11,879 nucleotides of DNA. It comes from GCA-003244245 sp035276605 (GTDB lineage Bacteria > Actinomycetota > Actinomycetes > Mycobacteriales > Pseudonocardiaceae). Below are positions 7,202 through 11,879 of this stretch, in pieces. The stretch's first letter is position 1; each line of letters begins with the position of its first letter. A model generated the notes under the pieces. It had not been told where the DNA came from. It ran no database searches and saw only the letters and a list, made by a program, of their open reading frames with translations. Location: NCBI GenBank assembly GCA_035276605.1, contig DATELN010000093.1, forward strand, positions 1-11,879, read 5' to 3'. The position numbers were made by a program, and so were the translations under genes.

Positions 7202-7352
7202 GTGTTCCTTTCCCGGGCCCCCGCCCGTCTCGCGCCGATCCTCGCAGATCGGGCGCGGTGGGGCGCACTGAGGCCGCCGGAACTGTTACCAGCATCCTGG
7301 GCAAATGCCCCCGGCTGACAAAGATTTCATCGTCGAGCCGGGCCATGTTCAC
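7125..7352 (-). CDS. Candidate small ORF coupled to the SIS gene stop (75 aa, doubtful)
   Basis: A GTG (7352-7350) overlaps the stop of the upstream SIS gene in the form GTGA, and an ATG follows two codons later behind GGGTGAAC, the same context as the SIS gene's own start at 7993. The first 30 residues (MARLDDEIFVSRGHLPRMLV and onward) look protein-like, but the remainder is Arg/Gly-rich and overlaps the first 77 bases of the glfT2 gene in another frame. It may be a real coupled leader peptide, the remnant of a longer gene, or chance. Confidence 0.18.
   Translation of the reverse strand: MNMARLDDEIFVSRGHLPRMLVTVPAASVRPTAPDLRGSARDGRGPGKGTRDYQRSSAGADAHGHRAGRPRRSRP
7231..7257. repeat. Hairpin upstream of the second glfT2 copy
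   Basis: CGCGCCGATC (7231-7240) pairs with GATCGGGCGCG (7247-7257) around a 6-base loop, giving about ten pairs with one bulged G. It lies between the SIS gene stop and the glfT2 start, about 30 bases from the latter. It could attenuate or process the transcript between the SIS pair and the glycosyltransferases. No U-run follows. Confidence 0.45.
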
Positions 7353-7993
7353 CCAGATAGCGCCAGTTGGGTGAGTTCCCAGAGCACGTGGTAGGTGGTG
7401 GTCTGGGCTTCCTGGATGCGGTGCACCGACGCCGAGGGCATGACGAACAGGTGGTCGATGGTGCCGGCTTCGGCCATCTTTCCGCCGTCGTAACCGGCCA
7501 GCCCAACGGTGAGCATGCCGCGGCGGGTGGCTTCGGCGAAGCCGCGCAACACGTTCTCCGACCCACCACTGGTCGACAAGCCCAGCGCGATGTCTCCGGC
7601 GCGCCCGTTAGCGGCCAGTGACCGGGCGAACACGACGTCGAACGACACATCGTTGGCCAGCGCGGTGAGCACCGCGACATCAGTGGTCAGGCACGCTGCG
7701 GGCAACGGCTTGGCACCCGGACCCGGGTCCTGGAACAGCTCAGCGACGGCCTGGGCATCGGTGCTGCTGCCGCCGTTGCCGAAGGTGAACAGCCGACCGC
7801 CGGCATCGAAGTGGTGCGCCATCTCGTCGGCACACTCAAGAAGTCGATCCCGATAAAGCTCCAGCACGTCGGCGCGCAGCCTGGTGATCTCCTCGGTTTT
7901 CTCCGCGGTCGACCGGCTCACCTCGGCGAGCACCGCGTCCACATCGGTCTCGCCCGAGTACAGGAACGGGTATAGCGACTCGAATCCGCCCAT
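7349..7993 (-). CDS. SIS-domain sugar-phosphate isomerase-like protein, GmhA type (214 aa)
   Basis: This is a cytoplasmic SIS-fold protein close to sedoheptulose-7-phosphate isomerase GmhA. From the ATG at 7993, preceded by GGGGTGAAC, the chain has GNGGSSTDAQ at 72-81, Glu85 (position of the catalytic Glu in E. coli GmhA), the STSG phosphate loop at 140-143, RIQE at 192-195 (Gln194) and His202, matching the catalytic His180 of the E. coli enzyme. All key residues are thus kept. A longer frame begins at 8041 but overlaps the upstream gene and lacks a better ribosome site. It follows the other SIS gene by 19 bases and shares the unusual ending TTYHVLWEL with it. Substrate is unknown: heptose-, arabinose- or ribose-phosphate chemistry would suit the neighbouring cell-wall genes. 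I also recall similar SIS proteins next to hydrogenase-maturation genes in actinobacteria, but no hydrogenase gene is in the window. Confidence 0.85.
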   Translation of the reverse strand: MGGFESLYPFLYSGETDVDAVLAEVSRSTAEKTEEITRLRADVLELYRDRLLECADEMAHHFDAGGRLFTFGNGGSSTDAQAVAELFQDPGPGAKPLPAACLTTDVAVLTALANDVSFDVVFARSLAANGRAGDIALGLSTSGGSENVLRGFAEATRRGMLTVGLAGYDGGKMAEAGTIDHLFVMPSASVHRIQEAQTTTYHVLWELTQLALSG

Positions 7994-8012
7994 GTTCACC
8001 CCGCAGTGTTGT

Positions 8013-8639
8013 TCAACCCAGGACCCGGGGCGCGAGCACACCGGGCTGCTCGAAGAAGACGTGCACCAGCTCCCACAACACGTGGTAGGTGGTGACGTGG
8101 ATTTCCTTGACCACTCGTGGATCGTCGGAGCGCGCGACCAACACGTGGTCCAGCCCCGGAATCTTCTCGATCTGGCCGCTCTGCTCGCCGCTGCCGCCGA
8201 GCAGTGCCACCGTCAGTAATCCGGCGTCGCGAGCGGCCTCCAGCGCGCGGGCGACGTTGGGACACTGACCATCGGCTGAGATGCCCAACGCGATGTCATC
8301 TGCCGCTGCCAGCAGCCGCAACTGGGCAGCGAAACTGTCCTCCACGCCACCGAGCCGGGCGATCCCACTCATCGTCGCGGCGTCGTTGGACAGCGACATG
8401 GCCGGTAGCGCGCGCTTGCCCATGATGACCGGATGCACGAACTCCACGACGATATGTGCCGCGTCAGCGGCCGCGGAACCGTTACCGAAGCACAGCAACC
8501 GGCCGCCACGGTGAAACCGCAACGCCATGTCGTAGCAAGCTCGGCCTACCGCCTCGGCGTCGCGACCTAGTGCCTTAGTCGGCTCCGTGCGACGCGCGAA
8601 AGCCTGTTCCACCAGGGCAGGGCTCAACGCAGCGATCAT
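8013..8639 (-). CDS. SIS-domain protein with altered active-site motifs (208 aa)
   Basis: This is a paralogue of the downstream SIS gene, with the GNG loop at 52-54 (GNGSAAADAA), Glu66 and His186 in VTTYHVLWEL. Two features differ from working GmhA enzymes: the Ser-Thr-Ser-Gly phosphate loop is replaced by SADG (121-124), and the Gln of RIQE is replaced by Lys (VKEIH). It may have changed its substrate, lost catalysis, or pair with the intact neighbour as a hetero-oligomer, since GmhA-type proteins form tetramers with shared active sites. The ATG at 8639 has GGGAGAGG about 12 bases upstream, a loose but usable ribosome site. It is the first gene of the minus-strand run and faces a divergent regulator across 82 bases, which makes it a likely target of that regulator. 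Confidence 0.83.
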   Translation of the reverse strand: MIAALSPALVEQAFARRTEPTKALGRDAEAVGRACYDMALRFHRGGRLLCFGNGSAAADAAHIVVEFVHPVIMGKRALPAMSLSNDAATMSGIARLGGVEDSFAAQLRLLAAADDIALGISADGQCPNVARALEAARDAGLLTVALLGGSGEQSGQIEKIPGLDHVLVARSDDPRVVKEIHVTTYHVLWELVHVFFEQPGVLAPRVLG

Positions 8640-8721
8640 TCCCGTCTGCCTCTCCCACCACGAAACGCACCAGTTTTTACGATAATCCTAGTTATTACCA
8701 TAGTCGTAGTATTTTGTCGGC
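8640..8721. promoter_or_regulatory. Divergent promoter region between SIS genes and the regulator
   Basis: The stretch from about 8674 to 8716 is distinctly AT-rich in this GC-rich window. For the plus strand, TAGTAT (8707-8712) is a good -10 box and ends 9 bases before the ATG at 8722; with no ribosome binding site present, this fits a leaderless mRNA. For the minus strand, TAGGAT (8690-8685) could serve as -10, giving a leader of roughly 40 bases for the SIS gene. Imperfect inverted sequences are visible (TACGA near 8678 with TCGTA near 8703; TAAT 8683-8686 with ATTA 8694-8697) and might be the regulator's operator. Confidence 0.55.
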
Positions 8722-9399
8722 ATGTCGCCTCGCTCCGAGCCGGCTGCGCAACGCAGCAGGACACACGGCGCGCTGGCCAGCACCAGCCGGATGCACATCC
8801 TGAGCCTGCTGCGCAGCAGCCATACCCCGCTGGACGTCGCGCAAATCGCGGCGCACAGCGCCTTGCATCCCAACACGGTGCGCTTCCACCTCAGGGTGCT
8901 TGTTGATGCCGGGTTCGCCTCGTGCCGCACCGACCACACCGGGGGTGCTGGGCGTCCCCGGCTGGTGTACACCGCAGCCGGGGTTGGCGACCCGCATCCG
9001 GATGGCTTCCAGCTGCTCGCCGACATCCTCACCAGCTACTTGGCTGCCAGCAGCACGGTTCCCGCACGCCTGGCCGAGGAGGCAGGGCAGGCGTTCGCGC
9101 GCCGCCGCCAGCAGCCCACCCAATCGGTCACTGCCGATGAGGCAGTCCGTCACGTCACCGCGATGTTCGCCGAACTCGGTTTCGAGCCCGAACTGGTTGG
9201 CGACGGCCAGGATGTGCAGATGCGGCTGCGGGCCTGCCCCTTCGGCGCACTGGCCGACAAGTATCCGGAGGTAGTCTGCGCAATGCACCTCGGCTTGCTC
9301 CGCGGCATCCTGCACCAGCTCAATGCCCCCGTCACCGCCCGAAACCTGCACCCCCTCGTAGAACCCCACCTATGCGTCGCGCACCTGGCTCCCCGCTGA
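8722..9399 (+). CDS. Winged-helix transcriptional regulator with C-terminal cysteine cluster (225 aa)
   Basis: Residues 20-86 form an ArsR/SufR-type winged helix: the recognition region is LHPNTVRFHLRVLVDAGF (48-65), followed by a wing with RPRLVYTAAG. The C-terminal half carries Cys172 (ACPFGALA), Cys186 (VVCAMHLG) and Cys218 (HLCVAHL), spaced C-X13-C-X31-C, the layout of regulators related to SufR that bind an iron-sulphur cluster through C-terminal cysteines. A metal- or redox-sensing repressor of the divergent SIS-glfT2 run is a reasonable inference. The ATG lacks a ribosome binding site but has a -10 box 9 bases upstream, so translation is probably leaderless. Cys68 lies in the wing and may not be a ligand. 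The stop codon's last base begins the palindromic element downstream. DNA-binding is confident; the ligand is not. Confidence 0.85.
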   Translation: MSPRSEPAAQRSRTHGALASTSRMHILSLLRSSHTPLDVAQIAAHSALHPNTVRFHLRVLVDAGFASCRTDHTGGAGRPRLVYTAAGVGDPHPDGFQLLADILTSYLAASSTVPARLAEEAGQAFARRRQQPTQSVTADEAVRHVTAMFAELGFEPELVGDGQDVQMRLRACPFGALADKYPEVVCAMHLGLLRGILHQLNAPVTARNLHPLVEPHLCVAHLAPR

Positions 9400-9468
9400 A
9401 CGGCAGTCTGGATGCAGACTGCCGTTTCGGCGGCCCTAAAAACGGCAGTCTGCATCCAGACTGCCGTT
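9399..9468. terminator. Nested double palindrome between convergent genes, likely bidirectional terminator
   Basis: Two hairpins stand side by side. The first has arms AACGGCAGTCTG (9399-9410) and CAGACTGCCGTT (9415-9426) with loop GATG. The second has the same arms at 9441-9452 and 9457-9468 with loop CATC. Because the loops are complementary, the second 28-base unit is also the exact reverse complement of the first, so the whole block is a larger palindrome around a 14-base spacer. It fills nearly the entire gap between the regulator stop (9399) and the DJ-1 gene stop (9476). For the minus-strand transcript the first hairpin reached is followed by TTTTT, a proper intrinsic terminator; for the plus strand the U-run is only TTT. 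Confidence 0.88.
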
Positions 9469-9475
9469 TGACGGA

Positions 9476-10033
9476 CTACGAGGAGACGGGGGCGGCTGCG
9501 AACTGCGTCACGATGGCGTGGCAGAACGCCGGGAGATCCTTGGGGTTGCGGCTGGAGATCAGGTTGCCGTCGATGACGACCTCTTGGTCCACGACGGTGC
9601 CGCCGGCGTTGCGAATATCGGTACGGATACTCGGGTAGCTGGTCAAGGTGCGCCCACGGACGACGCCGGCTTCGACGAGCGTCCAGGGTCCGTGACAGAT
9701 CACCCCGACCGGCTTGCCGGATTCGACGAAATCCCGCACGAAAGCCACTGCGGCGTCGTCCTGCCGTAACGTGTCCGGGTTGACCGCGCCGCCGGGCAGG
9801 ATCAGCGCGTCGTAGTCATCAACTGACACCTCCGACACCACCTTGTCCACGTCGAACTGGTCAGCCTGTTCGATGTCATGGTTGGTGGCCTGGATGGTGC
9901 CCGGCTCCAGCGACACCAGCTCGGTGAGCGCGCCGGCCTCGGTGACCGCCTGCCGCGGTTGGACGAGCTCTTCTTGCTCCACACCCCGGGCCGCCAGGAT
10001 CGCCACCCGCCGCCCAGTCAAGCTTTCTGCCAT
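9476..10033 (-). CDS. DJ-1/PfpI family protein (YhbO/YraA-like), 185 aa
   Basis: The chain has the flavodoxin-like PfpI fold signatures: an N-terminal RRVAILAARGVEQEEL with the conserved Glu of the active site, LILPGGAVNPDTLR at 77-90, and the nucleophile elbow VICHGPWTL with Cys113-His114. Length matches the class that includes E. coli YhbO and PfpI. Members act in stress resistance and have been reported as protease, glyoxalase or deglycase enzymes; which applies here cannot be told. The ATG at 10033 lacks a clear ribosome binding site. The gene converges with the regulator across the double palindrome and has no co-directional neighbour close upstream, so it is probably transcribed alone. 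Confidence 0.88.
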   Translation of the reverse strand: MAESLTGRRVAILAARGVEQEELVQPRQAVTEAGALTELVSLEPGTIQATNHDIEQADQFDVDKVVSEVSVDDYDALILPGGAVNPDTLRQDDAAVAFVRDFVESGKPVGVICHGPWTLVEAGVVRGRTLTSYPSIRTDIRNAGGTVVDQEVVIDGNLISSRNPKDLPAFCHAIVTQFAAAPVSS

Positions 10034-10736
10034 GCCATGGGCGTACCCGTGCGGGGTGGATGTAAACGGCGTGGCCGTACCAGGATCTGGCCGGCGCTAC
10101 CACGATCAGCTGCTAGCGCAGAACCAGTCTGATTACAATTTAGTCACGATCGGTGGACGGCAGCCCTGTCCAGGTCCGGATTCGTCGCTTTCCGTGACCG
10201 TCAGCAGCGCCTATTTCCACTCGTCGCCTGCGTTATAAGGGCATCCGGGGCGGTGAGGGCCACACGCGTAAGGCGCCAGAACCCACGATTATTGCGGATA
10301 GGCGAACCTTATAAACACCGCCAGCCAAGAGCGGCAAGACGCTGTTGCCTGCGCAAACCAATGGGCGCTCACGCTTAGTGAGCGACAGCTTTCGCGACGC
10401 ATCCAGCGTTCCGCACATCGTACTACTGGTACAGAACGGTTATTGGAGAACTTAACCGACGATGCGCTCGGATTGGCTTATCAAGCACCCACGGTAACGT
10501 GAGTAGTTCTAGTTGCCAGCAAGGAACATTCGGGGTACGAGTGAAGAGGTGACGGTTCATCGCGTGAGCGGCCGTGGGCGGACGGATCAGCGCGATGTCA
10601 ACCAAGGCGCGGATTCGCCGTAGGTGCCGTCACGGGGTGAAACCGCTTCGAGGCTTCATTTCCCTGGAGCGGATGAACGCATTCAGCGTCACTCGGGACA
10701 AATAGTCCTGGGAGATGAAGTTACAAGGAGGGGCGA
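10034..10736. other. About 700 bases without a convincing gene
   Basis: No tRNA, rRNA or known riboswitch was recognised. The few short minus-strand frames here (about 60 residues each, at 10233-10418 and 10423-10605) have no recognisable motif and read like chance openings. The stretch is less GC-rich than its flanks, with AT-rich patches near 10131-10141, 10233-10238 and 10308-10315 (TATAAA at 10310-10315) that could be promoter elements. It contains small hairpins at 10366-10384 and 10437-10458. The left end should contain the DJ-1 promoter and the right end the promoter and leader of the glycine-rich gene. A non-coding RNA or decayed gene is possible but unsupported. Confidence 0.5.
10366..10384. 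repeat. Perfect 7-bp hairpin in the gene-free stretch
   Basis: CGCTCAC (10366-10372) and GTGAGCG (10378-10384) are exact inverted arms around a 5-base loop, GCTTA. No U-run follows on the plus strand. A second, weaker pair (CGGTTA 10437-10442 and TAACCG 10453-10458, 10-base loop) lies 50 bases on. These could belong to a structured RNA leader, an old terminator or an operator. Confidence 0.5.
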
Positions 10737-10973
10737 ATGAGGGTCTCAGAAGTCTTCTCAATGGGCGGCGGCTGCGGCGGTGGCTACGGCGGCGGCGGTC
10801 ACGGCGACCACGGCGATTCTGGCCACGGCGGCTACGACGGCGGCTACTCTTCCAGCAGCTACTCTCGAGGCGGCCACGATGGCGGCGACGGCAGGTTCGG
10901 TCGCGGTCGGCGTGATCGTGACCACCTGATCAGTGTCAGGGTTGACCGCCTGCTAGGACTAAACGTTCTTTAG
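10737..10973 (+). CDS. Small glycine-rich protein of unknown function (78 aa)
   Basis: The start is well supported: AAGGAGGGG lies just before the ATG, with GGAGG five bases away. After MRVSEVFSM the chain is a low-complexity run rich in Gly, His, Asp, Tyr and Ser (GGYGGGGHGDHGD and similar, residues 10-52), then an Arg/Asp-rich patch with RFGRGRRDRD (53-62) and a hydrophobic end, LISVRVDRLLGLNVL. There is no signal peptide. His/Asp-rich glycine runs can bind metals, and Gly/Arg-rich segments bind RNA, but neither is shown here. Neighbouring cupredoxin and ferritin-like genes make a metal link tempting but unproven. It is followed by a hairpin that fits a terminator. The low-complexity composition reduces certainty that it is a conserved protein. 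Confidence 0.55.
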   Translation: MRVSEVFSMGGGCGGGYGGGGHGDHGDSGHGGYDGGYSSSSYSRGGHDGGDGRFGRGRRDRDHLISVRVDRLLGLNVL

Positions 10974-10998
10974 GTCTAGCGTCGCTACCATTCGGTAT

Positions 10999-11033
10999 GG
11001 TCCTCACTCCGGTAAACCGTCGGGGTGAGGACC
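10999..11033. terminator. Hairpin between the convergent glycine-rich and cupredoxin genes
   Basis: GGTCCTCAC (10999-11007) pairs perfectly with GTGAGGACC (11025-11033), and the stem continues inward with a T-G wobble and CCG/CGG pairs, leaving a 7-base loop. It lies 25 bases after the glycine-rich gene stop and 4 bases before the cupredoxin gene stop, the usual place for a bidirectional terminator. No strong U-run is seen on either side. A shorter hairpin (ACCAT/ATGGT) stands just left of it at 10988-11000. Confidence 0.65.
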
Positions 11034-11037
11034 ACCT

Positions 11038-11418
11038 CTATTTCACAATCAATGTGCCGGCCATGTACTGGTGGAAGGTGCAAAAGTAGGGGTAACTGCC
11101 CGGCTTGCTCGGCGCGGTGATCTCACCACGCTCACCCATAGCGATGGTGCCGCTGTCAAAGGACTTGTCCTTCGCGGTCACCGTATGCGATGCCGGATCT
11201 TGGTTGATTATGGTGACCTTCGTTCCGGGGGCAACCGCCAAGACAACCGGTGCGTACGCGAACTTGTCGATCACAATGGTGTTCAGCGTGGGGGGAGCGG
11301 GCACCGAACCACCGCCGCCACTACTGCCGCCGCCGCAGTCGACAACTCCCAGCACCGCGCACAGCAGGGTGAGCAGGATGGCCGCCCGGCGCGCGTATGA
11401 GTTCATGGCCGTCGTCAA
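11038..11418 (-). CDS. Exported cupredoxin-like (blue copper) protein, probable lipoprotein (126 aa)
   Basis: An N-terminal signal (basic residues, then AAILLTLLCAVLGVV) is followed by Cys28 and a Gly/Ser-rich linker, as in lipoproteins, although the residue before Cys is Asp rather than the usual Gly/Ala/Ser. Residues 47-126 are a plastocyanin-type fold ending with the copper site: His78 (ASHTV), Cys113, His116 and Met119 in YFCTFHQYM, a full type-1 set. It is probably an electron carrier or copper-binding protein on the outer face of the membrane. The start may be the TTG at 11418, which has GAGG upstream, or the ATG at 11406, which has none. It begins 7 bases after the ferritin-like gene and is likely in the same operon. 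Confidence 0.85.
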   Translation of the reverse strand: MTTAMNSYARRAAILLTLLCAVLGVVDCGGGSSGGGGSVPAPPTLNTIVIDKFAYAPVVLAVAPGTKVTIINQDPASHTVTAKDKSFDSGTIAMGERGEITAPSKPGSYPYFCTFHQYMAGTLIVK

Positions 11419-11425
11419 GGCTGGC

Positions 11426-11879
11426 CTACCTCACCGTCAAACTGTCCGGCTTGAGTGCATTGCCGGTGCCGATAAACGTGTCCGGGATCGGAAAGTCACC
11501 GAGAATGAAGTTCAGGATCGCCGCATGCATGGCTTCCACTGGCGCAATCGTGGCAGCCGTCAGAATTCCGGTGGGATCCGATACGTTCGCGACGGCGAGC
11601 GTGTAGGTCTGCGCGGCGACATTTTCTAGGTTCAGCGCGAACTTGGCCACGTCGGCGACCGACTTCGCGGCGGCGAGCATAGCCAACTGGGTCTGGGTGA
11701 TGGACAGCGGCGCATCGCTGAGGGTCGGTTTCCCGGCTCTGGACAGCACCGCATTCCAGGCCTGCGCGTGGTCGGAGTGTTGTTTCATCGCGGTCTGGAC
11801 GAAGGTCGCGACCGCTGGAGGCACCGCGCCGATTTCCCCGGTGCCGGCCTTCTTCAATGCGCCCTCGTAGGCGCTGACC
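11426..11879 (-). CDS. Ferritin-like domain protein, C-terminal part (runs off right edge)
   Basis: The frame is open to the right edge: the codon at 11857 is an internal Leu TTG, and the reading continues as VSAYEGALKK upstream of it. About 151 codons are present. The helical pattern and motifs match ferritin-like (ferritin_2/DUF4439-type) actinobacterial proteins: TAMKQHSDHAQAWNAVL with a metal-ligand-like His pair, LENVAAQTYTLAVA, and VEAMHAAILNFILGDFPIP with an ExxH motif. Such proteins are often exported and are linked to iron or oxidative stress, but the true start and any signal peptide lie outside the window. The following cupredoxin gene is only 7 bases downstream, which suggests a shared transcript for metal handling at the cell envelope. 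Confidence 0.8.
   Translation of the reverse strand, partial: VSAYEGALKKAGTGEIGAVPPAVATFVQTAMKQHSDHAQAWNAVLSRAGKPTLSDAPLSITQTQLAMLAAAKSVADVAKFALNLENVAAQTYTLAVANVSDPTGILTAATIAPVEAMHAAILNFILGDFPIPDTFIGTGNALKPDSLTVR

Noticed and set aside
9399..9468. A CRISPR array or insertion-sequence end formed by repeated 28-base units.
   Set aside because: Only two units in inverted rather than direct orientation, no spacer series, no transposase or cas gene nearby; a terminator between convergent genes explains it better.
10503..10540. A SigF-like promoter (GGGTA near 10533) for the glycine-rich gene.
   Set aside because: The matching -35 (GTTGC) is a poor fit and the leader would be about 190 bases; too weak to list.
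10233..10605. Two short minus-strand frames (about 60 residues each) in the gap right of the DJ-1 gene.
   Set aside because: No good ribosome sites, no recognisable motif and composition unlike nearby genes; treated as chance.
10715..10915. A plus-strand Arg-rich frame overlapping the glycine-rich gene.
   Set aside because: Its start lacks a ribosome site, while the frame at 10737 has AAGGAGGGG correctly spaced; the Arg run is the shifted reading of Gly codons.

Overview
The window reads as chromosomal DNA of a high-GC actinomycete of the Mycobacteriales, most likely a Mycobacterium or a close relative. The evidence is a UbiA-type decaprenyl-phosphate phosphoribosyltransferase, a PAP2 phosphatase and GlfT2-type galactofuranosyltransferases, all belonging to arabinogalactan synthesis, together with a CtpI-like P-type ATPase N-terminus, GTG/TTG starts and a probably leaderless regulator mRNA. 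No rRNA, tRNA, transposase, integrase or CRISPR array was seen.

Left part (1-1429): the first 254 codons of a CtpI-like cation P-type ATPase run off the left edge on the minus strand. Just upstream on the same strand lies a small membrane-type protein, and divergent from it is a second small protein that is clearly its paralogue (shared LPLPG-G and IEIIEWP / LEIIEWP blocks).

Central part (1447-8639, all minus strand, transcribed right to left): two paralogous SIS-domain sugar-phosphate isomerase-like genes, then two diverged tandem glfT2 genes, then a PAP2 phosphatase and ubiA. The last three genes are joined by 4-base ATGA stop/start overlaps. This resembles the M. tuberculosis glf-glfT2-Rv3807c-ubiA-aftB operon, but glfT2 is doubled, glf is not in front, and no arabinosyltransferase follows. 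It looks like a second, partial galactan/decaprenyl-phospho-sugar locus. A perfect 15-bp inverted repeat separates the two glfT2 genes.

Right part (8640-11879): a divergent AT-rich promoter region separates the SIS genes from a plus-strand winged-helix regulator whose C-terminal half carries three spaced cysteines, suggesting a metal or Fe-S sensor. This regulator converges on a DJ-1/PfpI-family gene across a striking double palindrome that fills the whole gap. About 700 bases follow with no convincing gene. Then come a small glycine-rich gene with a strong ribosome binding site, a hairpin between convergent genes, a cupredoxin-like lipoprotein candidate and a partial ferritin-like protein running off the right edge.

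No system was found that can be called wholly new from sequence alone. The most unusual items are the double-glfT2 cluster with paired SIS proteins (one with altered active-site motifs), the paired small membrane paralogues at the P-type ATPase, and the nested double palindrome.
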